From: Fimbriimonadales bacterium
Lineage (GTDB): Bacteria > Armatimonadota > Fimbriimonadia > Fimbriimonadales > ATM1
Assembly: GCA_026129745.1 (NCBI GenBank)
Contig: JAHCHL010000004.1
Location: 62,001-126,000, forward strand
Reading direction: 5' to 3'
Length of the DNA stretch: 64,000 bases
In this document: positions 8,442 through 17,003 of the stretch, piece after piece
How positions within the stretch are numbered: the stretch's first letter is position 1
How the letters are laid out: each line of letters begins with the position of its first letter
Translations under genes and position numbers: made by a program
The notes under the pieces: model-generated
What the model saw: the letters and a program-made list of their open reading frames with translations, nothing else
Told to the model about the DNA's origin: nothing
The model's database searches: none

Positions 8442-11132
8442 GTGTCGAACGAAGCCGATGTGATCAAAGCGAAGGCGATTTGGGACTCTGCGAAAACAAG
8501 ACGCGATTGGAATCGATGGTGTGCGTTTCGCAGAACGTTCGACTTGGCCCGCATGCCTGTCGAAGCGTGGCTTCGAATTTCGGCGGACGCGCAGTTTTGC
8601 GTGTGGATCAACGGAATATGGGTCGGGCAAGGGCCAATTCGAGGCTATCCGGATAATTATAAGTACCATAGGTACCCTATTTCTCAATATCTTCGGCCAG
8701 GTCCAAACTCGATTGCCATTCTTGGCCACTCCTACGGCGTTTCGACGTTTCGCTATGTCCTTGCAGATGCGTTCGTCATCGGCGAGATTGAAGGCGACGG
8801 TCGAGTGATCGTGGCCACTGATGCGACTTGGCGGTGCTTTCCAGATCCGTTTGGAGATCTAAAAGACTTGCGGATGTCCTGCCAGTTGGGCTGGCTGGAG
8901 CCGGATTCCTTTGGACTGGGAGACGACTGGCTGGGCGCGGACTTTGACGATTCGAGTTGGCGAACTGCAGTGGAGGTCCACGAATCGAGAAGCCTGTCGC
9001 AGGCGGAAGTGCAGCTTGCAGTTGGCGAGACGCTCCACCCTGTGGCAGTAGTTTCCGCGATGACTGTTGACCCCCCGGCCACGATTTGGACTCTTGCTCT
9101 TCGGAGAGTTCTCATTCCAGATCACCTTGAGGCAGGCCCAAAGGAGATTAGCGCCCTCGTGGGCGTACTGTTTCACGTGAAACAGTCTGGAACCATCAAA
9201 CTGGAGCTGCCCAGAGATTGGTTTTGGATTCAGCCGAAAGCAAAGCTCAACGGCAAACCGATGACGCGTGCTCCTAGTGGTAGAAACTCTTTCGAGTCTG
9301 CGCCCGCCTTGGAAGGGCAAGCAGTCGACGGACTGAACGAACTCATCCTTGATGTCAGCGGGCACTATCACGAGTGGACGTTCACCCTCTCATCTGACGA
9401 GTCGGCGCTTGAACTAAGTTCTCCTTTCTTCGTGGTCCCGATCAAGGGATCAGAGCGCCCGGAGCTGTTCGAGACCGCAGATTTGGCAGAACTCCAGCAA
9501 TTGGGAGCTGTGGAGCTGTCGGAAAGTAGCACACAAGTTCGTCTGGACTCAGCATTCGTCCGGACAGCGCACACTCGTCCTATCACACCGGTTCGATCCG
9601 CGCTCGACGTCATCGAATTTGGAGCAGAGGAAACTCAAGTTACATTGGACTTGGGCCGAATGAGCGTCGGATATTGGGCTTTCGACATCGAGTGTGATTC
9701 AGAAACCCGAGTGATCTTGAACGGCTTCGAATCGATCCAGGAAGGAGCTCCTGACTACTGTTGGGAAATGTCCAATACCTTTGAAAAGACAGTCCCAAGA
9801 GGACGGAGGAGCATTCGGAGTCTCCAGCGACGAGGGGCGCGATATTTATTGTTTCAAGCGAAAAGTTGTACTATTCGAAACGTTAGAGTCATCGAAGAAG
9901 CCCTTCCTTGCCAGCTTGAGGGATCGTTCAATTGTGATTCAGACGTTCTAAACAGAATCAATGGGATCTGCGTCCGCACGCTCCAGCTTTGCAGCGAAGA
10001 CACGTTTGTCGACTGTCCGACTTATGAGCAGACGTTCTGGGTCGGCGATGCTCGAAACGAAGCGCTGATCAACTACGCGGTTAGCGGCGATTGGAACTTT
10101 GTGCGCAGGTGCTGGATGCTTGCGTCCGAGAGCTTGAGCCACGGCTCGTTGGTCAATAGCCAGGTCCCAAGCGGATGGCACACGATCATTCCCGCGTGGA
10201 GCTTCCTGTGGCAGATTGCTTGCCTCGAGCACTTTGAGTATACGGGTGATGATTCCTTCTTGAAGGCGATCTATCCCGCGGTAAGGAGACAAACTGAGAA
10301 TGCACTCGAGCGAGTCAATTCAGATGGCTTGATTGAGATTGAAGCTTGGAATCTCTCGGATTGGTCGGACATGGACCAGCCAGGACGCGGGATTGTTTCC
10401 GCCAGCCAGGGCTGGTTGGTGTGGGCGCTACGAGCGTCTGCTCGGATCGCTGAACTGCTTGGAAAGAGCCAGGACGCAAAAAGCGACCGCAGAGCGATAG
10501 ACAGAATCTGCCATTCCGTAAACGACACTCTTTGGGACGAACGGCGCCAGGCGTTCATCGACTGTATACATTTCGACGGCGCAAGATCGGAGAAAGTGAG
10601 CGCGCAAACCCAATGTATCTTGTCTCTTGCCGGTGTGCCATCAAAGGAGAGGCAATTTTCCTTAGACCGAATCATCACAGGCGAAGAAACACGCGCCGTC
10701 ATTCAGCCCGGAACACCCTTCTTCTTGTTCTTCGTCATGGAGTATCTGGAGAAAATCGGTGATTTTGCAAGAATATACAAACTAATTGAAGAAAAGTGGG
10801 GGCTAATGGTCCAGAATGGTGCTACGACTTGCTGGGAGCTGTTCCCTGGGTTTATGCCTGGGGGCAGGTGGACTCGAAGCCATTGCCATGCATGGAGCGC
10901 TGGGCCGGCATACTTTTTGTCCAGGATCACTTTAGGGATTGTACGATCTGGTACAGCACATTCAAAAATTCTGTTCCGACCCGTCCCAAACGGCATACGA
11001 AAGTGCAGCGGAACAGTGCCGACCGTTCACGGAAACATCGAAATCGACTGGTCATACGAAAGCGGCAACTTCCAATACGACCTTCGGGCTCCGAAGGGGT
11101 GCGAAGTCGAAGTCGACCTAAGCCGGGTTTAA
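8442..11132 (+). CDS. Alpha-L-rhamnosidase family protein (GH78)
   Basis: An 896-aa protein. The N-terminal 180 residues form a carbohydrate-binding beta-sandwich of the GH78 type (FRRTFDL, WLRISADAQFCVWING). The (alpha/alpha)6 barrel contains DTFVDCPTYEQTFWVGDAR near residue 520, the counterpart of the DCPQRDERLGWTGD catalytic-acid region; the second catalytic segment is GATTCWELFPG near 790 and HAWSAGPAYFL near 810. The C-terminus is a short beta domain. There is no signal peptide, so it acts on imported or cytoplasmic rhamnosides. The family motif is degenerate (Tyr-Glu-Gln for Gln-Arg-Asp-Glu-Arg), so specificity is uncertain. The start is GTG at 8442 or GTG at 8460. The gene contains the parS site. 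Confidence 0.82.
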   Translation: MSNEADVIKAKAIWDSAKTRRDWNRWCAFRRTFDLARMPVEAWLRISADAQFCVWINGIWVGQGPIRGYPDNYKYHRYPISQYLRPGPNSIAILGHSYGVSTFRYVLADAFVIGEIEGDGRVIVATDATWRCFPDPFGDLKDLRMSCQLGWLEPDSFGLGDDWLGADFDDSSWRTAVEVHESRSLSQAEVQLAVGETLHPVAVVSAMTVDPPATIWTLALRRVLIPDHLEAGPKEISALVGVLFHVKQSGTIKLELPRDWFWIQPKAKLNGKPMTRAPSGRNSFESAPALEGQAVDGLNELILDVSGHYHEWTFTLSSDESALELSSPFFVVPIKGSERPELFETADLAELQQLGAVELSESSTQVRLDSAFVRTAHTRPITPVRSALDVIEFGAEETQVTLDLGRMSVGYWAFDIECDSETRVILNGFESIQEGAPDYCWEMSNTFEKTVPRGRRSIRSLQRRGARYLLFQAKSCTIRNVRVIEEALPCQLEGSFNCDSDVLNRINGICVRTLQLCSEDTFVDCPTYEQTFWVGDARNEALINYAVSGDWNFVRRCWMLASESLSHGSLVNSQVPSGWHTIIPAWSFLWQIACLEHFEYTGDDSFLKAIYPAVRRQTENALERVNSDGLIEIEAWNLSDWSDMDQPGRGIVSASQGWLVWALRASARIAELLGKSQDAKSDRRAIDRICHSVNDTLWDERRQAFIDCIHFDGARSEKVSAQTQCILSLAGVPSKERQFSLDRIITGEETRAVIQPGTPFFLFFVMEYLEKIGDFARIYKLIEEKWGLMVQNGATTCWELFPGFMPGGRWTRSHCHAWSAGPAYFLSRITLGIVRSGTAHSKILFRPVPNGIRKCSGTVPTVHGNIEIDWSYESGNFQYDLRAPKGCEVEVDLSRV
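9169..9184. promoter_or_regulatory. parS: parS centromere site (ParB binding)
   Basis: The sequence TGTTTCACGTGAAACA is a perfect match to the canonical 16-bp bacterial parS palindrome. It lies inside the GH78 gene and encodes LFHVKQ, the usual trace of parS in coding sequence. A random perfect 16-mer is very unlikely in 64 kb. parS sites cluster near the replication origin, so this part of the genome is probably origin-proximal. I found no second copy and no parA/parB in the window. Confidence 0.88.
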
Positions 11133-11178
11133 TCTTCACCTGAGCGAACTTCAACAGATCCGCACGAAGGGCCTCGTC

Positions 11179-12519
11179 GTGAGTGAGGTCGAACCTGGAT
11201 CCCCTGCCGATAGGGCCGGATTTGTGCCGTTCGATGTTATCCGCAGGGTCGATGGCGAGGCCGTAAACGACATCATTGATTTTCGCTACCGCACAAGCGA
11301 AGAACAGTTCGAAATCGAGTTCGTTCGAGATGGTCTGTACCAAACAGTACAGTTAGAGCGAGATTGGGGCGAGGACTTGGGCCTTCGCTTTACATTCGAA
11401 CTGGCAGATCAAATTCACACGTGCGACAACAAGTGTGTGTTCTGTTTCATTCACCAAATGCCGAAAGGAATGCGCAAGTCGCTTTATCTGATGGATGACG
11501 ACTTCAGGTTGAGCTTCTTGCACGGCAATTACGTCACGTTGACGAATATGTCGGAAGAGGAGTTTGAGCGAACAAAAGAGCAAGGGCTATCGCCACTCTA
11601 CGTGAGTGTGCATGCGACAGAGCCGCGGCTTCGTGGATTTATGTTGGGGAGGGGTACGCCGGAACCGATCCTTCCGCGTCTAAAGGACTTGATCAAGGCA
11701 GGAATCGACGTCCACTGCCAAGTTGTGCTTTGCCCAGGTCTCAACGATGGAGATTCAATCGAACGAACCGTGCATGATCTCTCCGCGCTGCATCAGCGCA
11801 ACACTGGCCGCAGAGCGGGGGTCCTTAGCGTTGCAGTGGTCCCCGTTGGGCTAACGAAATTCCGACACAACCTGTATCCGCTTCGCCAAGTAACCCCCGA
11901 ATATGCGAGCCAGTTCCTCAGTCGGGCTGACGTATGGCATAAAGAGTTCCTCGAAAAGCTCGGAACTCGATTCGTGTTCCCAACTGATGAGTGGTTCTTC
12001 TACGCCGAGAGGGCGATTCCCCCACGGAAGTTCTACGAGGAGTTTCCCCAATTCGAGGATGGGGTCGGCACGTGTCGGATGTTCCTGGAGGAATCGAAAC
12101 GAGGGCTCAAAGGTCTGCCGCGATCGATTGACGAACGAACTTCTTTGACATTGATCACAGGGCGATTGCCGGAAAGGGTGATCGCAAACTTCGGAGACAA
12201 ACTGTCGATGATCGAGAACTTGGAAGTTAGCACCATCGCAATCGAAAACAAGTTCTTCGGAAGTGGAATTACGATTGCAGGTCTCATTACTGCACAGGAC
12301 TTGATTGAAACTCTAAAGACTAAACAACCAAAAGGCATTGTTGCAGTTCCTGACATTGCAGTAAAGGATGAACATTTGTTTCTGGATGATAAAACTATCG
12401 ACGACGTCAAACATGAAACACAGTGCGACGTACGAATTTGCCCGGCATCTGCAAAGCGATTTTTGAAAGAATGGCTTCCAAAGAACGTTTTGAATTCAGC
12501 TCAACCATTGAAGAATTAG
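11179..12519 (+). CDS. DUF512 protein: PDZ plus radical-SAM fold
   Basis: A 446-aa member of the conserved PDZ/radical-SAM-like/DUF512 family. Residues 1-60 form a PDZ domain (EVEPGSPADRAGF). The cluster motif CDNKCVFC has Cys82, Cys86 and Cys89. DUF512 follows from about residue 220 (FVFPTDEWFFYA, LITGRLPERVI, FFGSGITIAGLIT). The biochemical role is not established; in other bacteria the gene often sits next to the GTPase gene der, but not here. GTG at 11179 is preceded by AAGGG at a 7-base spacing. The frame also reads plausibly upstream of it, but only a CTG at 11140 offers an earlier start. The end overlaps the convergent cdsA by 24 bases. Confidence 0.88.
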   Translation: MSEVEPGSPADRAGFVPFDVIRRVDGEAVNDIIDFRYRTSEEQFEIEFVRDGLYQTVQLERDWGEDLGLRFTFELADQIHTCDNKCVFCFIHQMPKGMRKSLYLMDDDFRLSFLHGNYVTLTNMSEEEFERTKEQGLSPLYVSVHATEPRLRGFMLGRGTPEPILPRLKDLIKAGIDVHCQVVLCPGLNDGDSIERTVHDLSALHQRNTGRRAGVLSVAVVPVGLTKFRHNLYPLRQVTPEYASQFLSRADVWHKEFLEKLGTRFVFPTDEWFFYAERAIPPRKFYEEFPQFEDGVGTCRMFLEESKRGLKGLPRSIDERTSLTLITGRLPERVIANFGDKLSMIENLEVSTIAIENKFFGSGITIAGLITAQDLIETLKTKQPKGIVAVPDIAVKDEHLFLDDKTIDDVKHETQCDVRICPASAKRFLKEWLPKNVLNSAQPLKN

Positions 12520-13302
12520 CACTACCGCTGGCGCGCTATAGATCAACGAATCGAATCGATCGAGTACTCCGCCGTGCCCAGGCAAAAGCGAGCCGCTGTC
12601 TTTGATATCGACCGATCGCTTCCAGGCACTTTGGAAGAGATCACCGACTTGCCCGAGCACACCTACAGTTGTTCCAATGGCAACCGAAGATACAAGATTC
12701 AGCCCGAAATATGGACCTATCAGCGAGCCTGTTAGAAGCGCTGTAGTGAAGTTGCCGATGGAGCCTTCCCAGGTTTTCTTAGGAGAGAGGACTGGAGCAA
12801 GCTTGTGCTTTCCCATCGACTTGCCTACAAAGTAGCCGGCACTGTCGCCTGCCCAGACACAAAGTAGAGTAAGCATCAAAGCCGACCCGTTTGACAACGA
12901 AAACACATCCAGGCTTCTTGCATCATGCGACCGAATTGCAATCAAAAGCAGCGAACCGAATCCTAACCATGCTACTTGCAGTATTGCTGTTCCAAATGCG
13001 CGGCCCCTTCCGTGTCCTCGATCTCCTAAAACCTCAAACCACAAAACGATGTTGGATGTCAGCGCGCCGATTGCAAGAACAGACGAACCGTCGCCTTGCC
13101 ACAAAAGCGCGCAAAACACGAACGCCGCTGCAAGCAGCAGACTGCACCAGCGTGGCACATCAGGTTCGTTGCGTGAAATCTCGTAAGAACCAAACGCAAA
13201 GATGAAGATTGCCAGTACCTTTACAGGCCAAAGTGACTCCGAAAGTGCCGCAAAGGCGAGTAACGGGATGCCGACGGCAGCGGTCAGCACCCTCAGCGCC
13301 AC
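12496..13302 (-). CDS. cdsA: Phosphatidate cytidylyltransferase
   Basis: A 268-aa integral membrane enzyme that makes CDP-diacylglycerol from CTP and phosphatidic acid for phospholipid synthesis. About eight hydrophobic helices are visible. The C-terminal signature SAWKRSVDIKDSGSLLPGHG followed by GVLDRFD fits the CdsA pattern, including the metal-binding acidic residues. I chose GTG at 13302 because AAGGAG lies just upstream and because it avoids the 37-base overlap that the ATG at 13347 would make with the response-regulator gene. It is the last gene of a minus-strand run with the sigma factor and the regulator. Confidence 0.9.
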   Translation of the reverse strand: MALRVLTAAVGIPLLAFAALSESLWPVKVLAIFIFAFGSYEISRNEPDVPRWCSLLLAAAFVFCALLWQGDGSSVLAIGALTSNIVLWFEVLGDRGHGRGRAFGTAILQVAWLGFGSLLLIAIRSHDARSLDVFSLSNGSALMLTLLCVWAGDSAGYFVGKSMGKHKLAPVLSPKKTWEGSIGNFTTALLTGSLIGPYFGLNLVSSVAIGTTVGVLGQVGDLFQSAWKRSVDIKDSGSLLPGHGGVLDRFDSLIYSAPAVVLILQWLS

Positions 13303-13310
13303 GAAACTCC

Positions 13311-13970
13311 TTACGCCTCCTCGTCGCCGCCCGAGGCCAAGCGCCACAGAGCGATCTGGGTCCGATTCCTAAATCCGTGCTTCCTCAAGATTCGGCTCAC
13401 GATGTTCTTCACGCTTTGCTCACTCAGTTCGAGTCTCTGTGCGATCTCTCGGTTCGAATAGCCTTGCGAGATGAGCATGGCGATGTCTCGCTCCCGTGGT
13501 GACAGCGGACTCATTTTTCGGCCACGGGTCTTCTGAATTGGCCGTCGGATAGGCATATCCCACATACGGCCGGATGCGACGGTGCGCAGAGCAAGCAGCA
13601 AGTCATCGGCCTTCTGGTTTCGTTGAACCATTCCCCTAACTTCTGGCGGAGCGAGGGCTGCAAGCCGCGCCGCAGTCTCGGGGTCTGCCACCAAGAGGGT
13701 CTGCATGCGAGGGAATTGCGATTTGAATCGCGCCCAGCTTTCGTCCGCGACCTCAATCGACATCCGGGCGTCGATGAGCAGGACATCTGGCATCGTGTCG
13801 CGCACAACAGCGGGAACGTCGCTCGGGTCGGAAGTGCTTCCGACGATGCGGATGCCATTCAATTTGAGGAGCGCCATCAACGCTTCGAGATTGAGCTTCT
13901 TCGGGTCGGCGACCGTCACGCGAATCTCGCCGTTCGCCCCGCCACTCTGCGCTAAGTTGTCTTGGTTCAT
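13311..13970 (-). CDS. LuxR/NarL-family response regulator
   Basis: A 219-aa two-domain regulator. The receiver domain spans about residues 15-130, with Asp67 in VLLIDARM as the likely phosphoacceptor. The acidic pair of strand 1 is reduced to a single Asp22 (VADPKK), and the usual Lys is not obvious, so phosphorylation may be atypical. The C-terminal GerE-type helix-turn-helix (LSPRERDIAMLISQGYSNRE, then LSEQSVKNIVSRILRKHG) binds DNA. It lies between the sigma-H-like gene (51 bases upstream) and cdsA (8 bases downstream), all in one direction, so it may be transcribed with both. No partner kinase is adjacent. Confidence 0.88.
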   Translation of the reverse strand: MNQDNLAQSGGANGEIRVTVADPKKLNLEALMALLKLNGIRIVGSTSDPSDVPAVVRDTMPDVLLIDARMSIEVADESWARFKSQFPRMQTLLVADPETAARLAALAPPEVRGMVQRNQKADDLLLALRTVASGRMWDMPIRRPIQKTRGRKMSPLSPRERDIAMLISQGYSNREIAQRLELSEQSVKNIVSRILRKHGFRNRTQIALWRLASGGDEEA

Positions 13971-14021
13971 ACCAGCGCCACAAGTCTACCTTGAGACTAA
14001 AGTCATACTTTATAAGGCCAC

Positions 14022-14657
14022 TCAGTCGGTCATGAAGCTCGATATTTTTCGCTTGACTCGCTGAAGGGCGTTGTCGATCGACTTATGATGGCAGCTCAGT
14101 TCGTCGGACATCTCTCGGTACGACTTCCCCTCAAGATAACACTCCAGGACTCTGCGTTCGAGATCGCTCAGAATGTGCTTGATCGCGTCGTGCAAATTGC
14201 CCGGCGTTCGTTTCCCAAACATCGCCTCTTCAGGATTGACACCCGCTGCATCAGCGATCACGTCGACCAGCGGACCGTCACCGTCTTCGCCTGAGATGGG
14301 AGCGTTGAGGGACAAGTAACCATTGAGCAACGAATGCTTTTGCCGTGTTGCCGTCTTAACAGCCGTGATGATCTGCCGCGTCACGCAAAGCTCAGCAAAA
14401 GGCCGAAACTTCGCGCGCCGATCGCAGTTGAAATCTCGAATCGCCTTATAAAGGCCAATCATCCCTTCCTGAACGACATCGTCGTGATCTGCACCAACGA
14501 GATAGTACGCCCGTGCCTTGTTCTCGACAAGTGGCCTGTATCGAAGAATCAAGCATTCACAAGCCCGTTCGTCGCCTCCCCTCGCGCGCGAAACAAAGTC
14601 TTCATCGCAAAGCCCCTGCCAGTGAGGCGAGGGATCTTCATATCCAAATACGGCCAT
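14022..14657 (-). CDS. Sigma-70 family factor, SigH-like
   Basis: A 211-aa alternative sigma factor. Region 2 contains DVVQEGMIGLYKAIRDF, a hallmark of the SigH/Spo0H branch, and region 4 has a helix-turn-helix (LEGKSYREMSDELSCHHKSI, then DNALQRVKRKI). The Met at 14657 was chosen over 14717 because AAAGGGAG lies 5 bases before it. No anti-sigma gene is adjacent. SigH-branch factors direct stationary-phase or developmental genes in Firmicutes; the role here is unknown. It heads a probable operon with the LuxR regulator and cdsA. Confidence 0.87.
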   Translation of the reverse strand: MAVFGYEDPSPHWQGLCDEDFVSRARGGDERACECLILRYRPLVENKARAYYLVGADHDDVVQEGMIGLYKAIRDFNCDRRAKFRPFAELCVTRQIITAVKTATRQKHSLLNGYLSLNAPISGEDGDGPLVDVIADAAGVNPEEAMFGKRTPGNLHDAIKHILSDLERRVLECYLEGKSYREMSDELSCHHKSIDNALQRVKRKISSFMTD

Positions 14658-14782
14658 GTCACTCCCTTTGCCGGCGGTCATCCGCCTTGGCGCACTACTC
14701 TTGCGCCTTGCAGCCAAATCAAGGATAGAGGAACTTGCATGCCCCTGTCAATAACTCAGGCAAAAATCGTCGACAAATTAAG

Positions 14783-14806
14783 AAAAAAGCCCGGCGACTG
14801 CCGGGC
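14783..14806 (-). terminator. Rho-independent terminator after the PKD gene
   Basis: The inverted repeat GCCCGGC-GACT-GCCGGGC (7-bp stem, 4-base loop) is followed on the minus strand by six T. It lies 21 bases after the stop of the PKD protein gene. A run of T on the plus side as well could make it work in both directions. Confidence 0.85.
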
Positions 14807-14827
14807 TTTTTCAATGCAACTCAATGC

Positions 14828-15754
14828 TTACGGGTTCACAGTCACTCGAATCGTGCCTTGCCATGGCTGCTTGAAACCATACTTGTCGCGAATGGTGCAG
14901 GTGACTGTGTACTCACCCGGAACTCGAAATCTGTGGACGAGCACCTGTGACCTGCTCTCATCTTGCAACCCATCCTTGTCGTCGAAGTCCCAGGCGTACT
15001 CAAGAATGCTGAACCCGGCTTCGGCCGTTGCCCACAGCGTCACTTCTTGACCCCGGCCGAGATTCAACTCCCGATGCGAGAGAGTCCCTTGAATTGGGGT
15101 TTGATCCGTTACAACACGAACCTCGCCAAGATAGAAACTCGCGGGCGCATCGCCAGAAACCGAAATTGAGGCGACCTCTTTGTTCGTGTCCGCAAATCCT
15201 GGGATGGCGACCAAAGGAATGCCGACCCTGCGCCATCGCTCGACGCTGCCTGCAGCGGTTGCCAACGGATAATAGCCTTCGGCTGCCTTGCCGTCGGTCG
15301 TTCGAATGACGACACGGAGCGTCTCCATGTTCTTGATGGACGTCGTCGGCTGCGTCGTGCCGGAGCCGCCCCCGGCCGTCATGCCGCCACCGCCCATCAG
15401 TCCTCCACCACCACCGGTGAGTCCCCCGCCACCTCCTCCACCGCTTGTCGCTGCGGCAGTCCTCATTACGAAGACCGAAACTTGCAGCATATTCTCGCGG
15501 TTGGCGAAGTGGGGGGCAAGATTGACGGGCTGCGCGAATTTGATCGTGCCGCCTTGAAAGTAAGTCGCCGTTCTAACAAGAAGCGAATTCGAGCCGGAAA
15601 TCGAATTGGCCGAACTCTCTTCGATCGCACCGCCGCCCCAGGGCGCAATGGAAATCCCAGCTTGCGCAAGGGGTTGTCCGCCGTAAAGCGACAGGCTGAC
15701 CGTATCCTGTACACCGGTCAACATTGTCGCAGCAATTGCAAAAGTCGTTAGCAT
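14828..15754 (-). CDS. Secreted PKD-domain protein with a Gly-rich linker
   Basis: A 308-aa exported protein: signal peptide (about residues 1-15, MLTTFAIAATMLTG), an N-terminal beta-rich region (about 18-95), a low-complexity linker of Gly with Leu, Met and Thr (about 103-132), a second beta region, and a C-terminal PKD-type Ig fold (about 225-308; EYAWDFDDKDG, HRFRVPGEYTVTCTIRD). A good GGAGG lies 7 bases before the ATG. It starts 20 bases after ymdB and may be the last gene of the recA-recX-ymdB transcript. Likely a cell-surface or periplasmic adhesion-type protein; ligand unknown. Confidence 0.75.
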   Translation of the reverse strand: MLTTFAIAATMLTGVQDTVSLSLYGGQPLAQAGISIAPWGGGAIEESSANSISGSNSLLVRTATYFQGGTIKFAQPVNLAPHFANRENMLQVSVFVMRTAAATSGGGGGGGLTGGGGGLMGGGGMTAGGGSGTTQPTTSIKNMETLRVVIRTTDGKAAEGYYPLATAAGSVERWRRVGIPLVAIPGFADTNKEVASISVSGDAPASFYLGEVRVVTDQTPIQGTLSHRELNLGRGQEVTLWATAEAGFSILEYAWDFDDKDGLQDESRSQVLVHRFRVPGEYTVTCTIRDKYGFKQPWQGTIRVTVNP

Positions 15755-15773
15755 CGAGTTCCTCCGAATGGGT

Positions 15774-16550
15774 TCAAGTTACGTCTCGCCACTGGACGCG
15801 TTCGATCGACTCGGTGCGTCCCGTATCCACTTTGACGTCTAAGACCACCCCACAGATTACACTACGTCCCGATGCGACCTCAAATCGTTCGGGCATCAAG
15901 GTGAGGAATCGCCTCAAGATGACGTCCCGGTCCATACCGATTACGGAGTCCATCGGGCCACACATTCCAACGTCCGAAATGAAGGCAGTCCCTTCCGGAA
16001 GGATCCGCTCGTCAGCTGTTTGGACGTGCGTGTGAGTCCCCAGAACTGCGCTCACACGGCCATCTGCGTACCACGCAAACGCACTCTTTTCCGACGTCGC
16101 CTCGGCATGGAAGTCTACGATGATCGCAGGTGTGTCGACCTGATCGATCAACTCATCGAGCAACCGAAATGGGTCGTCGTACTCGGACATGAAAACCCGC
16201 CCACATAGGTTGATAAGCCCGAGTCTCATGCCACTCTTTTCGATAACGGTGAGTCCCCGGCCAGCTGTGCCCTTTGGAAAATTGGCGGGCCGAATGAGGC
16301 GCGGTTCTGACTCCAATGTCGATTCGATCTCGCGTCGATTAAACGCGTGGTTGCCCAACGTGATCGCGTCGATACCGATCTTTAGAAACTCGGAAACGAT
16401 CTCAGGAGTGATTCCAATTCCAGCCGCAGCGTTCTCACCGTTCGCAATCACGAAGTCCGGCGAATACGTGTCGACGAGCGACGGCAGACAGTTCGCAACC
16501 GCCCGGCGGCCAGCCTTGCCGACGATGTCGCCGAGAAACAAAACGCGCAT
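15774..16550 (-). CDS. ymdB: YmdB-family metallophosphoesterase
   Basis: A 258-aa member of the TIGR00282/YmdB family, a dinuclear-metal phosphodiesterase; the Bacillus member hydrolyses 2',3'- or 3',5'-cyclic nucleotides. Metal ligands are visible in GDIVGKAGRR (Asp8), NGENAAAG (Glu/Asn near 39), LGNHAFNR (near 66), DFHAEATSEK (near 148) and GTHTHVQTADE (near 171). The full family length is present. It follows recX by 12 bases on the same strand and lacks a strong Shine-Dalgarno of its own, so translation may depend on upstream ribosomes. Confidence 0.93.
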   Translation of the reverse strand: MRVLFLGDIVGKAGRRAVANCLPSLVDTYSPDFVIANGENAAAGIGITPEIVSEFLKIGIDAITLGNHAFNRREIESTLESEPRLIRPANFPKGTAGRGLTVIEKSGMRLGLINLCGRVFMSEYDDPFRLLDELIDQVDTPAIIVDFHAEATSEKSAFAWYADGRVSAVLGTHTHVQTADERILPEGTAFISDVGMCGPMDSVIGMDRDVILRRFLTLMPERFEVASGRSVICGVVLDVKVDTGRTESIERVQWRDVT

Positions 16551-16562
16551 GCATCGACTAGG

Positions 16563-17003
16563 CTACCCGCCAGCAGACTCAAGATAGCGGAACACTGCGT
16601 CTTCCGAGAAACCCGCCGAATAAAGCTTCCGTGCGAGAGCAGACCCCGTCGCCTTCTGCATGCGTGCGAACCTCGCGATGGTTGCGGATTCATCGGGAAG
16701 CGATCTCAACGCGTCGTCGATGGCTTCCTCGCTTGCACCCCGATGACGGAGTTCGACTTCGATCCTTGCTGGAGGCCACGCTTTCGATTGAGTCAGCTTG
16801 AAAGCCAGATTCTTTGCTACCCGACGATCGTCCACGAAGCGGCGCGATCGCAACGATTCGATCGCAGCATCGATCTCCGATTCCGAACACCCCTCGTCGG
16901 CGCAACGGGCCCGGATTTCGGACTCGAACCGATCCCGGACCCGCAGCATCCGCAGCGCAATTTCGAGCGCCTTCTTTTTTTCGGGGTCGCCCCCAATGCC
17001 CAT
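16563..17003 (-). CDS. recX: Regulatory protein RecX
   Basis: A 146-aa all-helical protein with tandem three-helix repeats typical of RecX (LRVRDRFESEIRARC, then LRSRRFVDDRRVAKNLAF, then RHRGASEEAIDDAL). RecX binds inside the RecA filament groove and limits its growth. Its ATG directly abuts the recA TAA with no spacer, the classical recA-recX arrangement, so expression follows recA. Confidence 0.92.
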   Translation of the reverse strand: MGIGGDPEKKKALEIALRMLRVRDRFESEIRARCADEGCSESEIDAAIESLRSRRFVDDRRVAKNLAFKLTQSKAWPPARIEVELRHRGASEEAIDDALRSLPDESATIARFARMQKATGSALARKLYSAGFSEDAVFRYLESAGG

